The notes below the pieces were generated by a model. It did no database searches. It saw only the letters and a list, made by a program, of their open reading frames with translations, and had not been told where the DNA came from. From NCBI GenBank assembly GCA_022071945.1, contig JAJVIN010000063.1:1-36709 (forward strand): a stretch of 36,709 nucleotides of DNA, written 5' to 3'. Source of the stretch: Thermoanaerobaculia bacterium (GTDB lineage: Bacteria > Acidobacteriota > Thermoanaerobaculia > UBA5066). This document shows, piece after piece, positions 25,778-33,593 of this stretch; the first letter of the stretch is position 1, and each line of letters starts with the position of its first letter. The translations under genes were made by a program, and so were the position numbers.

Positions 25778-26211
25778 CCGTTGCTCTCTGTCCGCCTCCA
25801 TCTGCCCGTCACCGTGTGAGAACGGGCCCGCCCGAACGGTCCGAATCCCGCCGGGAATTCTCCCGGAGGTGTCTCCTCGCGGCCAAAAAGGCCCGAAATG
25901 GTCCGGACCTGACCGCTTCATTCATTTTTCTCTTGAATCCGGGCCCGAGTTAGGTTTTCATTACACGAGCAATAGAGCCGGTGGAATTCCGTGGTCCCAA
26001 CCCAGGATGCCTCGCGCGGCTGATGGCCAATTTTTAGGAGGTCCCTTCCCAGTTTCCAGTCAGCGGGGTTTCAGCCTGGAGTCAACCCCTCCGGATCCCT
26101 CAGCTCCCCCCCACCACATCGCTATTGTTTTTCCATCATCCCAGAGCAAGGGCGTTGGAGCCCTGTGCGCAAATCACCCAACAGGTCGTAGGACGGCCAC
26201 GGAGTTCATTG
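25778..26211. other. Intergenic region between panD and the zinc-ribbon gene
   Basis: I see no gene in these 434 bases. A CCGGGA-ATTC-TCCCGG hairpin (25851-25866) and a GGCC-AAAAA-GGCC stem (about 25882-25894) follow the pan operon but lack good T-runs. The rest is less GC-rich than the surroundings and includes an isolated AGGAGG (about 26036) with no start codon at the right distance. Confidence 0.4.
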
Positions 26212-26502
26212 ATGTTTACGGATAAGAGCCTTTCTTGCGTGGATTGCGGATCCTCCTTCATCTTCACGGCCAACGAGCAGGCCTTCTACTCTCAGAAGGG
26301 CTTCTCGAACGAGCCGAAGCGCTGCAAGAACTGCCGCGACAAGAGGAAGACCTCGTCGTTCAGCGACGGCGGGTCCCGCAGTCTCTACTCGGTCACGTGC
26401 GACGGATGCGGAAAGCCGGCGCAGGTTCCGTTCAACCCGACGAACGGAAAGCCTGTTTACTGCCGCGAGTGCTTCAGCGGCCGCCGCGCTTCGGCCCGGT
26501 AA
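26212..26502 (+). CDS. Small double zinc-ribbon protein
   Basis: A 96-residue protein with three CxxC pairs: CVDC (9-12), CKNC (38-41) and CDGC (64-67), plus CREC (83-86), that is four pairs forming two zinc ribbons. The first ribbon (LSCVDCGSSFIFTANEQAFY, then SQKGFSNEPKRCKNC) matches a widespread small zinc-binding family whose role is not established. The second (YSVTCDGCGKPAQVPF) is its usual partner. Between them is a basic, Ser-rich linker. The start MFTDKSLSC has GGAG about 7 nt upstream; the longer frame from 26125 has no support. It is monocistronic, with its own terminator. Confidence 0.8.
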   Translation: MFTDKSLSCVDCGSSFIFTANEQAFYSQKGFSNEPKRCKNCRDKRKTSSFSDGGSRSLYSVTCDGCGKPAQVPFNPTNGKPVYCRECFSGRRASAR

Positions 26503-26525
26503 GCAGTTACCCGAGGCTTCGTACT

Positions 26526-26560
26526 CCGGGCCAGAGCGCCGCTCTGGCCCGGTTTTCTAT
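26526..26560 (+). terminator. Intrinsic terminator after the zinc-ribbon gene
   Basis: A perfect 12-bp stem (CCGGGCCAGAGC with GCTCTGGCCCGG, 3-base loop) is followed by TTTTCTATTTT. It starts 23 bp after the stop codon and precedes the PLP-enzyme gene. Confidence 0.92.
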
Positions 26561-26589
26561 TTTCGGGTGTTCTCGAGAGAGGAAGCAAC

Positions 26590-27807
26590 ATGAGTGACCC
26601 CAGAGATCTCCGGCCGGAAGGGCCGGCCGCGCTGCCCCGGCCCGCGGGCCTCGCGACCCGCTGCCTCCACGTCGGGCAGGAGCCCGAGGCCACGACGGGA
26701 GCCGTCACGCCTCCCATCTTCCAGACCTCGACTTACGTACAGGAGGCCTTCGGAAAGCCCCGCAACGGCTTCGAGTACGCGCGGACGCAGAACCCGACCC
26801 GCTTCGCGCTCGAAGCCCTTCTCGCCTCGCTCGAGGAAGGGGCCGCCGCTCACGCGTTCGCATCCGGCATGGCCGCGACGACGACGGCCATGCTCGCGTT
26901 CGTTTCGGCCGGCGACCGCGTCCTCGTCAGCCGGAACACCTACGGCGGGACCTACCGGTTCTTCTCGAAGGTCCTGGCCAACTTCGGGGTCGGCTTCGAC
27001 TATGTCGACACGACGGATCTCGAGGCGGTCCGAGGCGCCCTCCACCCGTCCACCCGGATGCTCTTCGTCGAAACCCCGACGAACCCCGTGATGGAGATCT
27101 CGGACCTCTCTGCCCTGGCCGCCCTCACCCGGGAGCACGAGGCGAGAATCAGGAGCCGGGTCAGGCTCGTCGTCGACAACACCTTCGCCACGCCCGTCTT
27201 CCAGAGGCCTCTCGCTCTCGGTGCCGACATCGTCGTCCACTCGACGACGAAGTACCTCAACGGCCACTCCGACTCCGTCGGCGGAGCCGTGATCTCGAGG
27301 CTCGCGGAAGACGGCGAGAAGGTCCGGTTCACCCAGAACGCCGCGGGAGCGATCCTCTCGCCCTTCGATTCCTTCCTCGTGACTCGGGGTCTGAAGACGC
27401 TGCCTCTGCGCATGAAGATGCACGACGAGAACGGCCGGATCGTCGCCGCCTTCCTCGAGGCTCATCCGAAGGTCGAGAAGGTCTTCTACCCGGGTCTCCC
27501 CGGGCATCCCCAGCACGCCCTCGCGAGCCGGCAGATGGCGGGGTTCGGAGGGATGATCTCGTTCGAGACCGGCTCGATCGAGGCGGCCGAACGGCTCCTG
27601 AACCGCGTCCGGATCTGCGCTCTGGCCGAGTCCCTGGGAGGGGTCGAGAGCCTGATGTGCCACCCGGCCTCGATGACTCACGCCTCCATCGATCCCGAGG
27701 AGAGGCTCTTGCGGGGGATCACTCCCGGGCTGGTCCGGCTCTCGGCCGGGATCGAGGACGTCGCGGACATCCTCGAGGATCTCGAGTACGCGCTGAAGGC
27801 GGTGTAG
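26590..27807 (+). CDS. Cys/Met-metabolism PLP-dependent enzyme (cystathionine gamma-synthase/lyase type)
   Basis: A 405-residue PLP enzyme of the gamma family used in trans-sulfuration or methionine synthesis. Key segments are YARTQNPT (63-70, phosphate-binding Tyr/Arg), ASGMAATTTAML (91-102), ETPTNPVMEI, DNTFATPVFQRPLALGAD (Asp196 at the pyridine nitrogen) and VVHSTTKYLNGHSD with Lys221 as the Schiff-base lysine. The C-terminal SLGGVESLMCHPASMTH is typical. Whether it is cystathionine gamma-synthase, cystathionine gamma-lyase, O-acetylhomoserine sulfhydrylase or methionine gamma-lyase cannot be decided by eye. GAGGAAG precedes the ATG. A 20-residue N-terminal extension is proline-rich. Confidence 0.9.
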   Translation: MSDPRDLRPEGPAALPRPAGLATRCLHVGQEPEATTGAVTPPIFQTSTYVQEAFGKPRNGFEYARTQNPTRFALEALLASLEEGAAAHAFASGMAATTTAMLAFVSAGDRVLVSRNTYGGTYRFFSKVLANFGVGFDYVDTTDLEAVRGALHPSTRMLFVETPTNPVMEISDLSALAALTREHEARIRSRVRLVVDNTFATPVFQRPLALGADIVVHSTTKYLNGHSDSVGGAVISRLAEDGEKVRFTQNAAGAILSPFDSFLVTRGLKTLPLRMKMHDENGRIVAAFLEAHPKVEKVFYPGLPGHPQHALASRQMAGFGGMISFETGSIEAAERLLNRVRICALAESLGGVESLMCHPASMTHASIDPEERLLRGITPGLVRLSAGIEDVADILEDLEYALKAV

Positions 27808-27980
27808 ACGGCGCCGGAAGAAGTTCTGACCCGCGGGGCCCTGCCTGGATCCACCCTCTGCCCCTGAGGGGCCGCGGGGAGTCTCGCCTTCACCGCCGGG
27901 GGCGGCGCCACGCGGAGCGGTGCTGGGCCCCGGCGAGCCTGCCCGCACTCCTCCGGCGCGCCGCCGTGGGTTTCCCGCGA

Positions 27981-29486
27981 TCAGGGCCGGGAGCGAGCGG
28001 CCTTCTTCCTCGGGGCGCGCGGCTTCTTGGCTTTCGTCTCCTCGGGTGCCGCAGGCAAGAGGCGAACGGACGCGGGGCGGGTTCCCGCCCACTCTTGAAG
28101 CGAGCGGAACTCGTCCTCGAAGGCCTGGGCGATCGCTTCCGGGTCGGGAACGAGTCCCGCGTCGGTGGCGAATCCGACGACGACGCTGCCCTCATAGCTG
28201 AAGATGCTGATTCCCATTCCCATGCGGCCCGACTGGGGGACCCAGAACATGGCCGTCCTGACCCTCTGGCCGGAGAAGTAGATCGGCGCCTTCGGTCCGA
28301 TGACGTTCGTCATCACCGCCGTGGATTTGGCGCCGAAGAGCTTGACCGACATGTCCGCGACCTCGACCGGCGCCAGGCCGAGGGCGTTGAGGATCTGGAA
28401 CGTGACGACGGGCTCGGCGGATTTCTTGATCGCGTCCATCCGCTTCTTGATGAGCCTCAGCCGGTCTCCCGGGTCCCCGAGGCCGATCGGGAGCGCGAGA
28501 TAGATGAGGCCGAACCGGTTGCCGAGCTGGTCCGCCTCGCTCAGCGGCCGCAGGTTGACCGGAACCATGGCGTTGATCTCGAGCTTCTCCGACGGCCTCT
28601 CGGCCCGGGACAGCAGGTACCGGCGCAGCGCCCCGCAGACGGCGGTCAGGAGGACATCGTTGACGGTCCCCCCGGTCGCCTGACCGACCGCCTTCACGTC
28701 CGGAACCGCGATCGGATTCGACCAGGCGGCCCTCTTGGCGACGCCGAGGCGGCCCTTGAAGACGGTCTTCGGATCGGCGGGCTTCAGGAGCAGGCGGGTG
28801 AGGACCGACGCCCCCTCGAGGACGTTCTGGGCCGCTTCCATGACGTGAGACGGGTGCAGAAGCGACTCCACGCTCTGGTTGATGAGGTTGCCCGTGGCCT
28901 TTCTCGTCGCGCTCACCACCTTGCCCGCCCTGAACAGGAGGAAGGTGATCCTCTCGAGGACCCCGTGCTGCTTCGACTTCCTGGGCGGCGGAAGCAGCGG
29001 AATCGGCGCGTCGGACGTGAAATCCGAGGCGGAGAGAAGGACGTGCACGAGGGCGATCCCATCTCCGATGCAGTGGTGAATGCGCAAGAGGAGGACGGAG
29101 CCCTTGCCGTAGCCCTCGACGACGTGCATCTGCCAGAGGGGCTTGGAGAAGTCGAGCGGCGTGCTCATCATGTCGCTGACGAACTCCTGCAGCTGCCTCT
29201 GGTCGGCCGGCGCCGGCAGGGCGACCCGGTGGACGTGGGAGCGGATGTCGAAGTTCCGGTCCAAAACCCAGCGGGCTTTCGATCCGTCCCGTTCGACGCA
29301 GCGAGAGAACCGTCCGAAGCGGTTGATGATCCGCGCCTGGACGGTGTGACACAGCCGGTCGTAGTCGAGGGGTTTGTCGAAGATGTAGATCCCCGTCACC
29401 ATCATCAGGTTCGTGGGGTCTTCCATGTGGAGCCACGCCGTGTCGACCGGCGTGAGGGACGCGCCCTCGGAGAGTCGTTCAGCCAT
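27981..29486 (-). CDS. Wax ester synthase/diacylglycerol acyltransferase (WS/DGAT) family
   Basis: A 501-residue acyl-CoA-dependent acyltransferase that makes wax esters or triacylglycerols. The active-site HHxxxDG motif is HHCIGDG (137-143). Other family segments are LTPVDTAWLHME near the N-terminus, PLWQMHVVEGYG, and the C-terminal PIYFSGQRV and FSYEGSVVVGFATDAGLVPD. The last about 25 residues are Lys/Arg/Ala/Pro-rich, a basic tail. A TAGAGT hexamer 12 nt before the ATG and the lack of a ribosome binding site suggest a very short leader. It is monocistronic and convergent with the PLP enzyme gene. It indicates possible storage-lipid synthesis. Confidence 0.9.
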   Translation of the reverse strand: MAERLSEGASLTPVDTAWLHMEDPTNLMMVTGIYIFDKPLDYDRLCHTVQARIINRFGRFSRCVERDGSKARWVLDRNFDIRSHVHRVALPAPADQRQLQEFVSDMMSTPLDFSKPLWQMHVVEGYGKGSVLLLRIHHCIGDGIALVHVLLSASDFTSDAPIPLLPPPRKSKQHGVLERITFLLFRAGKVVSATRKATGNLINQSVESLLHPSHVMEAAQNVLEGASVLTRLLLKPADPKTVFKGRLGVAKRAAWSNPIAVPDVKAVGQATGGTVNDVLLTAVCGALRRYLLSRAERPSEKLEINAMVPVNLRPLSEADQLGNRFGLIYLALPIGLGDPGDRLRLIKKRMDAIKKSAEPVVTFQILNALGLAPVEVADMSVKLFGAKSTAVMTNVIGPKAPIYFSGQRVRTAMFWVPQSGRMGMGISIFSYEGSVVVGFATDAGLVPDPEAIAQAFEDEFRSLQEWAGTRPASVRLLPAAPEETKAKKPRAPRKKAARSRP

Positions 29487-29560
29487 AGCTGACGAAGGAC
29501 TCTAGCACCCTGCCGGGCGGTGTTTACGCTCCGGGCAAGGGAGCTCCTTCGCCCGCCGGG

Positions 29561-29950
29561 TCAGTCGCTGACGATCGGCTTGGCGTATTCCTCTTCGTCC
29601 TCGGCAACCTCGCCCGTGGTCGAATCGATGATCCACTGGTTGAAGCGCTCATCTCCGAACACCGTGTCGTACGCGAGGATCTCGGGGAGCTCGTACGAGT
29701 GGAGCTCCTGGATCGCCTTCTTGACGGCTTCGAACTTGTCCCGGGTCGTCTTGGCGAGCAGCAGGAGTTCCGTGTCGTCGTGGATCTTTCCTTTCCACCG
29801 GAAGATCGACCGGATGCCGGGCACGATGTTCACGCAGGCGGCCAGCTTGCGATGAACGAGGAGATGTGCGATGTCCAGGGCTTGCTCCTGGGTCCCGACG
29901 GACGTGACGACGACGATGACGGAAGAGCCTCTGGCGGACTTGGTGCTCAC
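29561..29950 (-). CDS. cutA: Divalent-cation tolerance protein CutA
   Basis: A 129-residue CutA1 protein, usually a trimer with a ferredoxin-like fold, linked to copper tolerance but of unsettled function. It has the block RKLAACVNIVPGIRSIFRWK (about 34-53), ELLLLAKTTRDKF (about 60-72) and LHSYELPEILAYD (about 83-95). It starts at GTG. The C-terminal about 20 residues are acidic and longer than in typical members. The -10 box of its promoter lies 8 nt before the start, so the leader is only about 2 nt. Confidence 0.92.
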   Translation of the reverse strand: MSTKSARGSSVIVVVTSVGTQEQALDIAHLLVHRKLAACVNIVPGIRSIFRWKGKIHDDTELLLLAKTTRDKFEAVKKAIQELHSYELPEILAYDTVFGDERFNQWIIDSTTGEVAEDEEEYAKPIVSD

Positions 29951-29958
29951 GGTCCTTC

Positions 29959-29987
29959 AAGGTACCGAACCGGGCGGGCCCGGTCAA
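29959..29987 (-). promoter_or_regulatory. cutA: cutA promoter
   Basis: On the minus strand TTGACC (29987-29982) and TACCTT (29964-29959) are separated by 17 bp, close to the sigma-70 pattern. The predicted start of transcription (about 29952) is 2 nt before the GTG codon. Confidence 0.55.
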
Positions 29988-30028
29988 GAAATCCCGAGGG
30001 TGATAACATCTCCTCCGGGTTTTCGCCT

Positions 30029-30388
30029 GGGGGCGCACCGGTTTCGACGGGGCATCCAGCGATCGAGGAGCACGCCGAGCATGCCGTCAGTCTCGTAAAA
30101 ACAACGGCAACACACAGCTGCCAACGACAGCGAACTCGCACTCGCGGCCTAATTAGCGCCGTGACGGGGTCCAGGAAGCCCGCCCGGGGCGTTTTGGACC
30201 TTGCCGAGAAAGCCGGGCTGGAGAGCGGCCGCCGCCTGAAGCCGTGACTCGAGATGTTCAGGCTCGTTGTGGCGTCCGGCCGTCCGGACCCGTAGGCGTC
30301 ACGATTAAACAATAAGTCTGGACTGAGCGTGGAGAGCCTGGACGTGAGGGTACTTCGGACGGGGGTTCGACTCCCCCCGCCTCCACCA
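30029..30388 (+). ncRNA. ssrA: Transfer-messenger RNA (tmRNA)
   Basis: This 360-nt tmRNA rescues stalled ribosomes. The 5' end GGGGGCGCACCGGTTTCGACGGGG and the 3' end GTTCGACTCCCCCCGCCTCCACCA form the tRNA-like acceptor and T arms (GGGGGCG pairs with CGCCTCC; CCA is encoded). The reading frame near 30117-30152 encodes AANDSELALAA followed by TAA. The last ALAA residues match the conserved protease-recognition end, and the resume codon is GCT (30117) or GCC (30120). A TAACAT hexamer at 30004-30009 may be its -10 box, giving a short 5' precursor. It ends one base before the convergent tag gene stop. Confidence 0.95.
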
Positions 30389-30389
30389 T

Positions 30390-31031
30390 TCACCCCGGCG
30401 GGAGACCCATCACAGCGCGAGCCGCCCGTGCCGGCTCTCGTACGGGGCACGTCTCGACGTGGTCGTTCACGAGCCCCATGGCCTGCATGAACGCGTAGAC
30501 CGTGGTGGGGCCGACGAAGGTCCATCCCCGCCTCTTCAGGTCCTTGGACAGGCGGCGGGCCTCTTCGCACGTCGTCATCTGGCGGACAGCCTCCTCCGTC
30601 ATGCGCGCCGGACGCGCCGAGGCGGGCGGCTCGAAACTCCAGAAGTAAGCCGCGAGAGATCCGAATTCTCGCGAAAGCTCGATGGCGCGGGCTGCGTTGT
30701 TGAGGACCGACACGATCTTCCCCCGGTGCCGGATGATGGCGGGTTCCAGGACGAGGCGTTCGACGTCCTCGGTGCCGAATTGCGCCACGGTTCGAAAATC
30801 GAAGCCCGCGAACGCCGCCCGGAATCCCTCCCGTCGCTTGAGGATCGTCAGCCAGGAGAGCCCGGCCTGAAAGCCCTCGAGGCAGAGCTTCTCGAAGAGC
30901 CTCACGTCGTCTCTCACCGGGAATCCCCACTCCGTGTCGTGGTACGCGCCGAGGACGGGATCGGACCGGCTCCAGAAGCAGGGTTCTGCCGCGGGCATCT
31001 GGGGAGAGAAGCGTGCGGGGGTGGGAGGCAT
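30390..31031 (-). CDS. tag: DNA-3-methyladenine glycosylase I
   Basis: A 213-residue base-excision repair enzyme that removes 3-methyladenine from alkylated DNA. The zinc ligands of the Tag family are present: Cys18 in EPCFW, His31 in AYHDTEWG, and His191 and Cys195 in GLVNDHVETC. Other blocks are LCLEGFQAGLSWLTILKRRE and AIIRHRGKI. The ATG at 31031 lies 6 nt after a CAGAAT hexamer and has no ribosome binding site, suggesting leaderless translation. A later ATG (30998, MPAAEPCFW) would still keep all zinc ligands. It is divergent from the amidase gene and convergent with tmRNA, ending one base from its 3' end. Confidence 0.94.
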   Translation of the reverse strand: MPPTPARFSPQMPAAEPCFWSRSDPVLGAYHDTEWGFPVRDDVRLFEKLCLEGFQAGLSWLTILKRREGFRAAFAGFDFRTVAQFGTEDVERLVLEPAIIRHRGKIVSVLNNAARAIELSREFGSLAAYFWSFEPPASARPARMTEEAVRQMTTCEEARRLSKDLKRRGWTFVGPTTVYAFMQAMGLVNDHVETCPVREPARAARAVMGLPPG

Positions 31032-31037
31032 CGCGCG

Positions 31038-31080
31038 ATTCTGCCAGGTCTCCGCGCTCGGAACCCGCCTCGTCGATAAT
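31038..31080. promoter_or_regulatory. Divergent -10 candidates for tag and the amidase operon
   Basis: On the minus strand CAGAAT (31043-31038) ends 6 nt before the tag ATG. On the plus strand GATAAT (31075-31080) ends 7 nt before an in-frame GTG of the amidase gene (31088). Both would give leaderless mRNAs. No clear -35 boxes are seen. Confidence 0.4.
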
Positions 31081-32695
31081 GCGCGGCGTGAGGCGTTCCG
31101 GGCTCATCTTCCTCTTGCTCCTGTCCCTGACGCTGCCGTTTGGCGCGGACCTGGCGCCCCAGACTTCGCCCGGCACGGCGGCGCCCGTCGTCTTCGTGCC
31201 TTCTGGCGCGCCTCCTGGCGCGCCCCCAGGCGCGCCCACCGTGGCGGTGCGGGCTTTCGAGACCGACGGCCGGACCCACATCTGCGTGAACGACATCGCG
31301 GCTGCGATCGGCGGAACGCTGGAATTCGACAGGAACACGAACTCCTACGAGATCAAGGTCGGGCCGCATTCGATCGCGTTCGGGCCAGAGGCGCCCCTGG
31401 CCGTCGTCGACACCAAGCTCGTTTCGCTCTCCTATGCGGTGAAGGGCGACGGACCGCTGGTCTACGCGGACCCGGAGTTCTTTCAAAAAGTCCTGTCCCT
31501 CGTTCTCGAGGCCGCGATCACGTGGGAGAAGGCCGAGCGGCGCCTCTCCGTCAAGAAAGTCGAGGTCCCGGAGGTCACGGTCGAGGCGTCCGTGGCGGAT
31601 TTCGAGGGAACCACGAAGGTTGTCTTGCGGTTTTCCAAGCTGCCGCCGTACAAGTCCGAGCGGACCGACGACCAGCTTCTCCTGCGCTTCCCCGGGTGGA
31701 AGCTCCTGGCGAGTCCGGTCGAGCAACTCCTGCCCGACAAGAAGGTCAGCAGGCTCCTGATCCGGGGGAGCGACGCGGCGGTCTACTTCCGGGAGAAGGG
31801 GCTAACGGCCAACGTCTATGCCCTGGCGAATCCTCCGCGGCTCGTCGTCGACGTCAGCCGTCCCGCGCCAGCCCTCGCGCCGCTCCCGGCGAGTCCCTCG
31901 GCCCCTCTCGCGAACGTACCCCCTCCGGTTCCCTCTCCGGGGCCGCCTTCCGTCCCCCCCAAGACCATCGTGGTCGATCCGGGACATGGCGGGTCCGAGA
32001 ACGGCGCGCGCGGCCCTGGCGGTCTCCTCGAGAAGGACGCCACGCTCGCCCTGGCCAAAGTCCTGCGAGACACCCTGGTGAAGCGGGGCTACAAGGTCAT
32101 CCTGACCCGCGAGACGGACACCACGCTGCTCCTGGACGAGCGCGCCTCGATCGCCAACGCCGCCAAGGCGGACCTCTTTCTCTCGCTTCACGCCAACGCC
32201 TCCCGCTCGGCCTCGGCGCACGGCACGGAGGTTTATTACCTTTCCCTGGACGCGAGCGACAGGGCCGCCGCGGCTCTCGCCGACAGCGAGAACCGGCAGC
32301 AGGAGCCGGCGCCGACGCCCGACGCCGAGACGAACGCGGCGCTTCGAGATCTCGATCTGATCCTCTGGGACCTCGCCCAGAATCAGCACCTCGGAGCATC
32401 GGCCCGCCTTGCTGAGATCATCCAGGCCGATTTCAACCGGCTGCTCGGTGTGGCGACGCGCGGCGTCAAGCAGGCCCCGTTCCGGGTGCTCATCGGCGTG
32501 AATGCGCCAGCCGTCCTGGTCGAGGTCGCGTTCATCACGAACCCGGAGGAAGAAAAGAAGCTCGCGTCAGAGGAGTTCAGGAACGAGGTCGCGGAAACCC
32601 TCGCGGGGAGCCTCGAGACGTACTACAAGGTCGCCGACGGGGCGCCTCCGGTGCCGATCCTCTCCGTCGCTCCCGCTCCTGGCCGCGGAAACTGA
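31079..32695 (+). CDS. N-acetylmuramoyl-L-alanine amidase (AMIN + Amidase_3)
   Basis: A 538-residue periplasmic enzyme that cleaves the amide bond between MurNAc and the stem peptide. Order: a signal peptide (GLIFLLLLSLTLPFG); a GAPPGAPPGAP repeat (about 42-52); a copper-amine-oxidase-N-like domain (about 55-160); an AMIN-like domain (about 165-260) that may bind murein; a Pro-rich linker; and Amidase_3 (about 295-525). The latter has zinc ligands in VDPGHGG, LLEKD and SLHAN, and the catalytic Glu in VEVAFITN. The ATG at 31079 is used here; an in-frame GTG at 31088, 7 nt after GATAAT, is an equally good leaderless start. It heads a four-gene plus-strand cluster with a GerMN protein, murI and rph. 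Confidence 0.92.
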   Translation: MRGVRRSGLIFLLLLSLTLPFGADLAPQTSPGTAAPVVFVPSGAPPGAPPGAPTVAVRAFETDGRTHICVNDIAAAIGGTLEFDRNTNSYEIKVGPHSIAFGPEAPLAVVDTKLVSLSYAVKGDGPLVYADPEFFQKVLSLVLEAAITWEKAERRLSVKKVEVPEVTVEASVADFEGTTKVVLRFSKLPPYKSERTDDQLLLRFPGWKLLASPVEQLLPDKKVSRLLIRGSDAAVYFREKGLTANVYALANPPRLVVDVSRPAPALAPLPASPSAPLANVPPPVPSPGPPSVPPKTIVVDPGHGGSENGARGPGGLLEKDATLALAKVLRDTLVKRGYKVILTRETDTTLLLDERASIANAAKADLFLSLHANASRSASAHGTEVYYLSLDASDRAAAALADSENRQQEPAPTPDAETNAALRDLDLILWDLAQNQHLGASARLAEIIQADFNRLLGVATRGVKQAPFRVLIGVNAPAVLVEVAFITNPEEEKKLASEEFRNEVAETLAGSLETYYKVADGAPPVPILSVAPAPGRGN

Positions 32696-32714
32696 AGACC
32701 CAGGTAGAGGCCGA

Positions 32715-33593
32715 ATGCCACGCCGCTTCGCGATCGTCCTGCTCTCGGTCCTTCTGTTCCTCCTGATCGGTCTGGTCCTCGTGCGCTGGCTGGACCGCCG
32801 GCAGGAAGGGGTGAAGGGGATGGAGGGGGCCGTCCGGCGGCAGCTCCCGCCGCCCGAGCCTCCCGCGGAGATCCCCGAGCGCCGGTTCCTCCTCTATTTC
32901 GAATCCCCTGATGACGCGCGGCTCCACCCCGAGGCGAGAGACCTCCGCGTCGTTCCGGACGATCTCGCCACCATTCGGGCCGTTGTCTCGGCTGTCCTCG
33001 AAGGGCCGTACGACCCGAAGCTCCTGAGGCCCTTTCCCGAGGGTTGGAAGCTGAGGTCCGTTTTCCGGCTGAGAGAGGGGCTCGTCGTTCTGGACCTCTC
33101 CCCGCCGGTCTCCGAGAAGCCCACGCCTCCTCCGGGAAGCCTGGAGCCCGAGATCCGCCAGGCGTGGCAGGCCGGCACTCACGAGGAGTGGATCGCCGTG
33201 CAGTCCCTTCTCGTCACGGTCGTCAGGAACGTGGAGGGGGCGGAGCGCTTCGTCCTCCTCATCGGGGGCGAACCAGCGGAGACGCTCGCGGGACACATCG
33301 ACCTTTCACATCCACTGAAACCCGATCCGTCGACCGCCGCCGACGACCCGCCGCCGACCCCGCCCGCGACTCCGACTCCGGTACCGACGAGCACCCCGGT
33401 GCCCACGGGCACGTCGGACGCCGGGCCGTCACCGGCCCAGACGGCGTCCGTGAGAACTCCGAAACCCTCGCCGGAGCCCACCCGCTCCCCGGTTCCGTCG
33501 AGAACCCCGGGGCCTCCTCGTCCGTCTCCCACGCGATCCGAGGTCCCGAAGGCGACCTCCCCGCTGGCCGCGGTCCCGAGTCCCGTCGATTGA
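32715..33593 (+). CDS. GerMN-domain membrane-anchored protein
   Basis: A 292-residue protein with an uncleaved N-terminal membrane segment (FAIVLLSVLLFLLIGLVLVRWL, about 5-26) and one GerMN domain (about 58-200). The domain includes RRFLLYFESPDDARL, ATIRAVVSAVLEGP, the short LVVLDLS strand and the EEWIAVQSLLVTVV helix. GerMN domains occur in spore-germination and cell-envelope proteins and are thought to bind murein or help its remodelling. The last about 85 residues are rich in Pro, Thr and Ser, likely a flexible cell-wall-spanning tail. It has AGAGG 4 nt before the ATG, lies 19 bp after the amidase gene, and its TGA overlaps the murI TTG start. Sporulation is not implied. Confidence 0.83.
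   Translation: MPRRFAIVLLSVLLFLLIGLVLVRWLDRRQEGVKGMEGAVRRQLPPPEPPAEIPERRFLLYFESPDDARLHPEARDLRVVPDDLATIRAVVSAVLEGPYDPKLLRPFPEGWKLRSVFRLREGLVVLDLSPPVSEKPTPPPGSLEPEIRQAWQAGTHEEWIAVQSLLVTVVRNVEGAERFVLLIGGEPAETLAGHIDLSHPLKPDPSTAADDPPPTPPATPTPVPTSTPVPTGTSDAGPSPAQTASVRTPKPSPEPTRSPVPSRTPGPPRPSPTRSEVPKATSPLAAVPSPVD

Noticed and set aside
27657-29492. Plus-strand open frame of 611 codons
   Set aside because: It is antisense to the WS/DGAT gene, which has a clear active-site motif.
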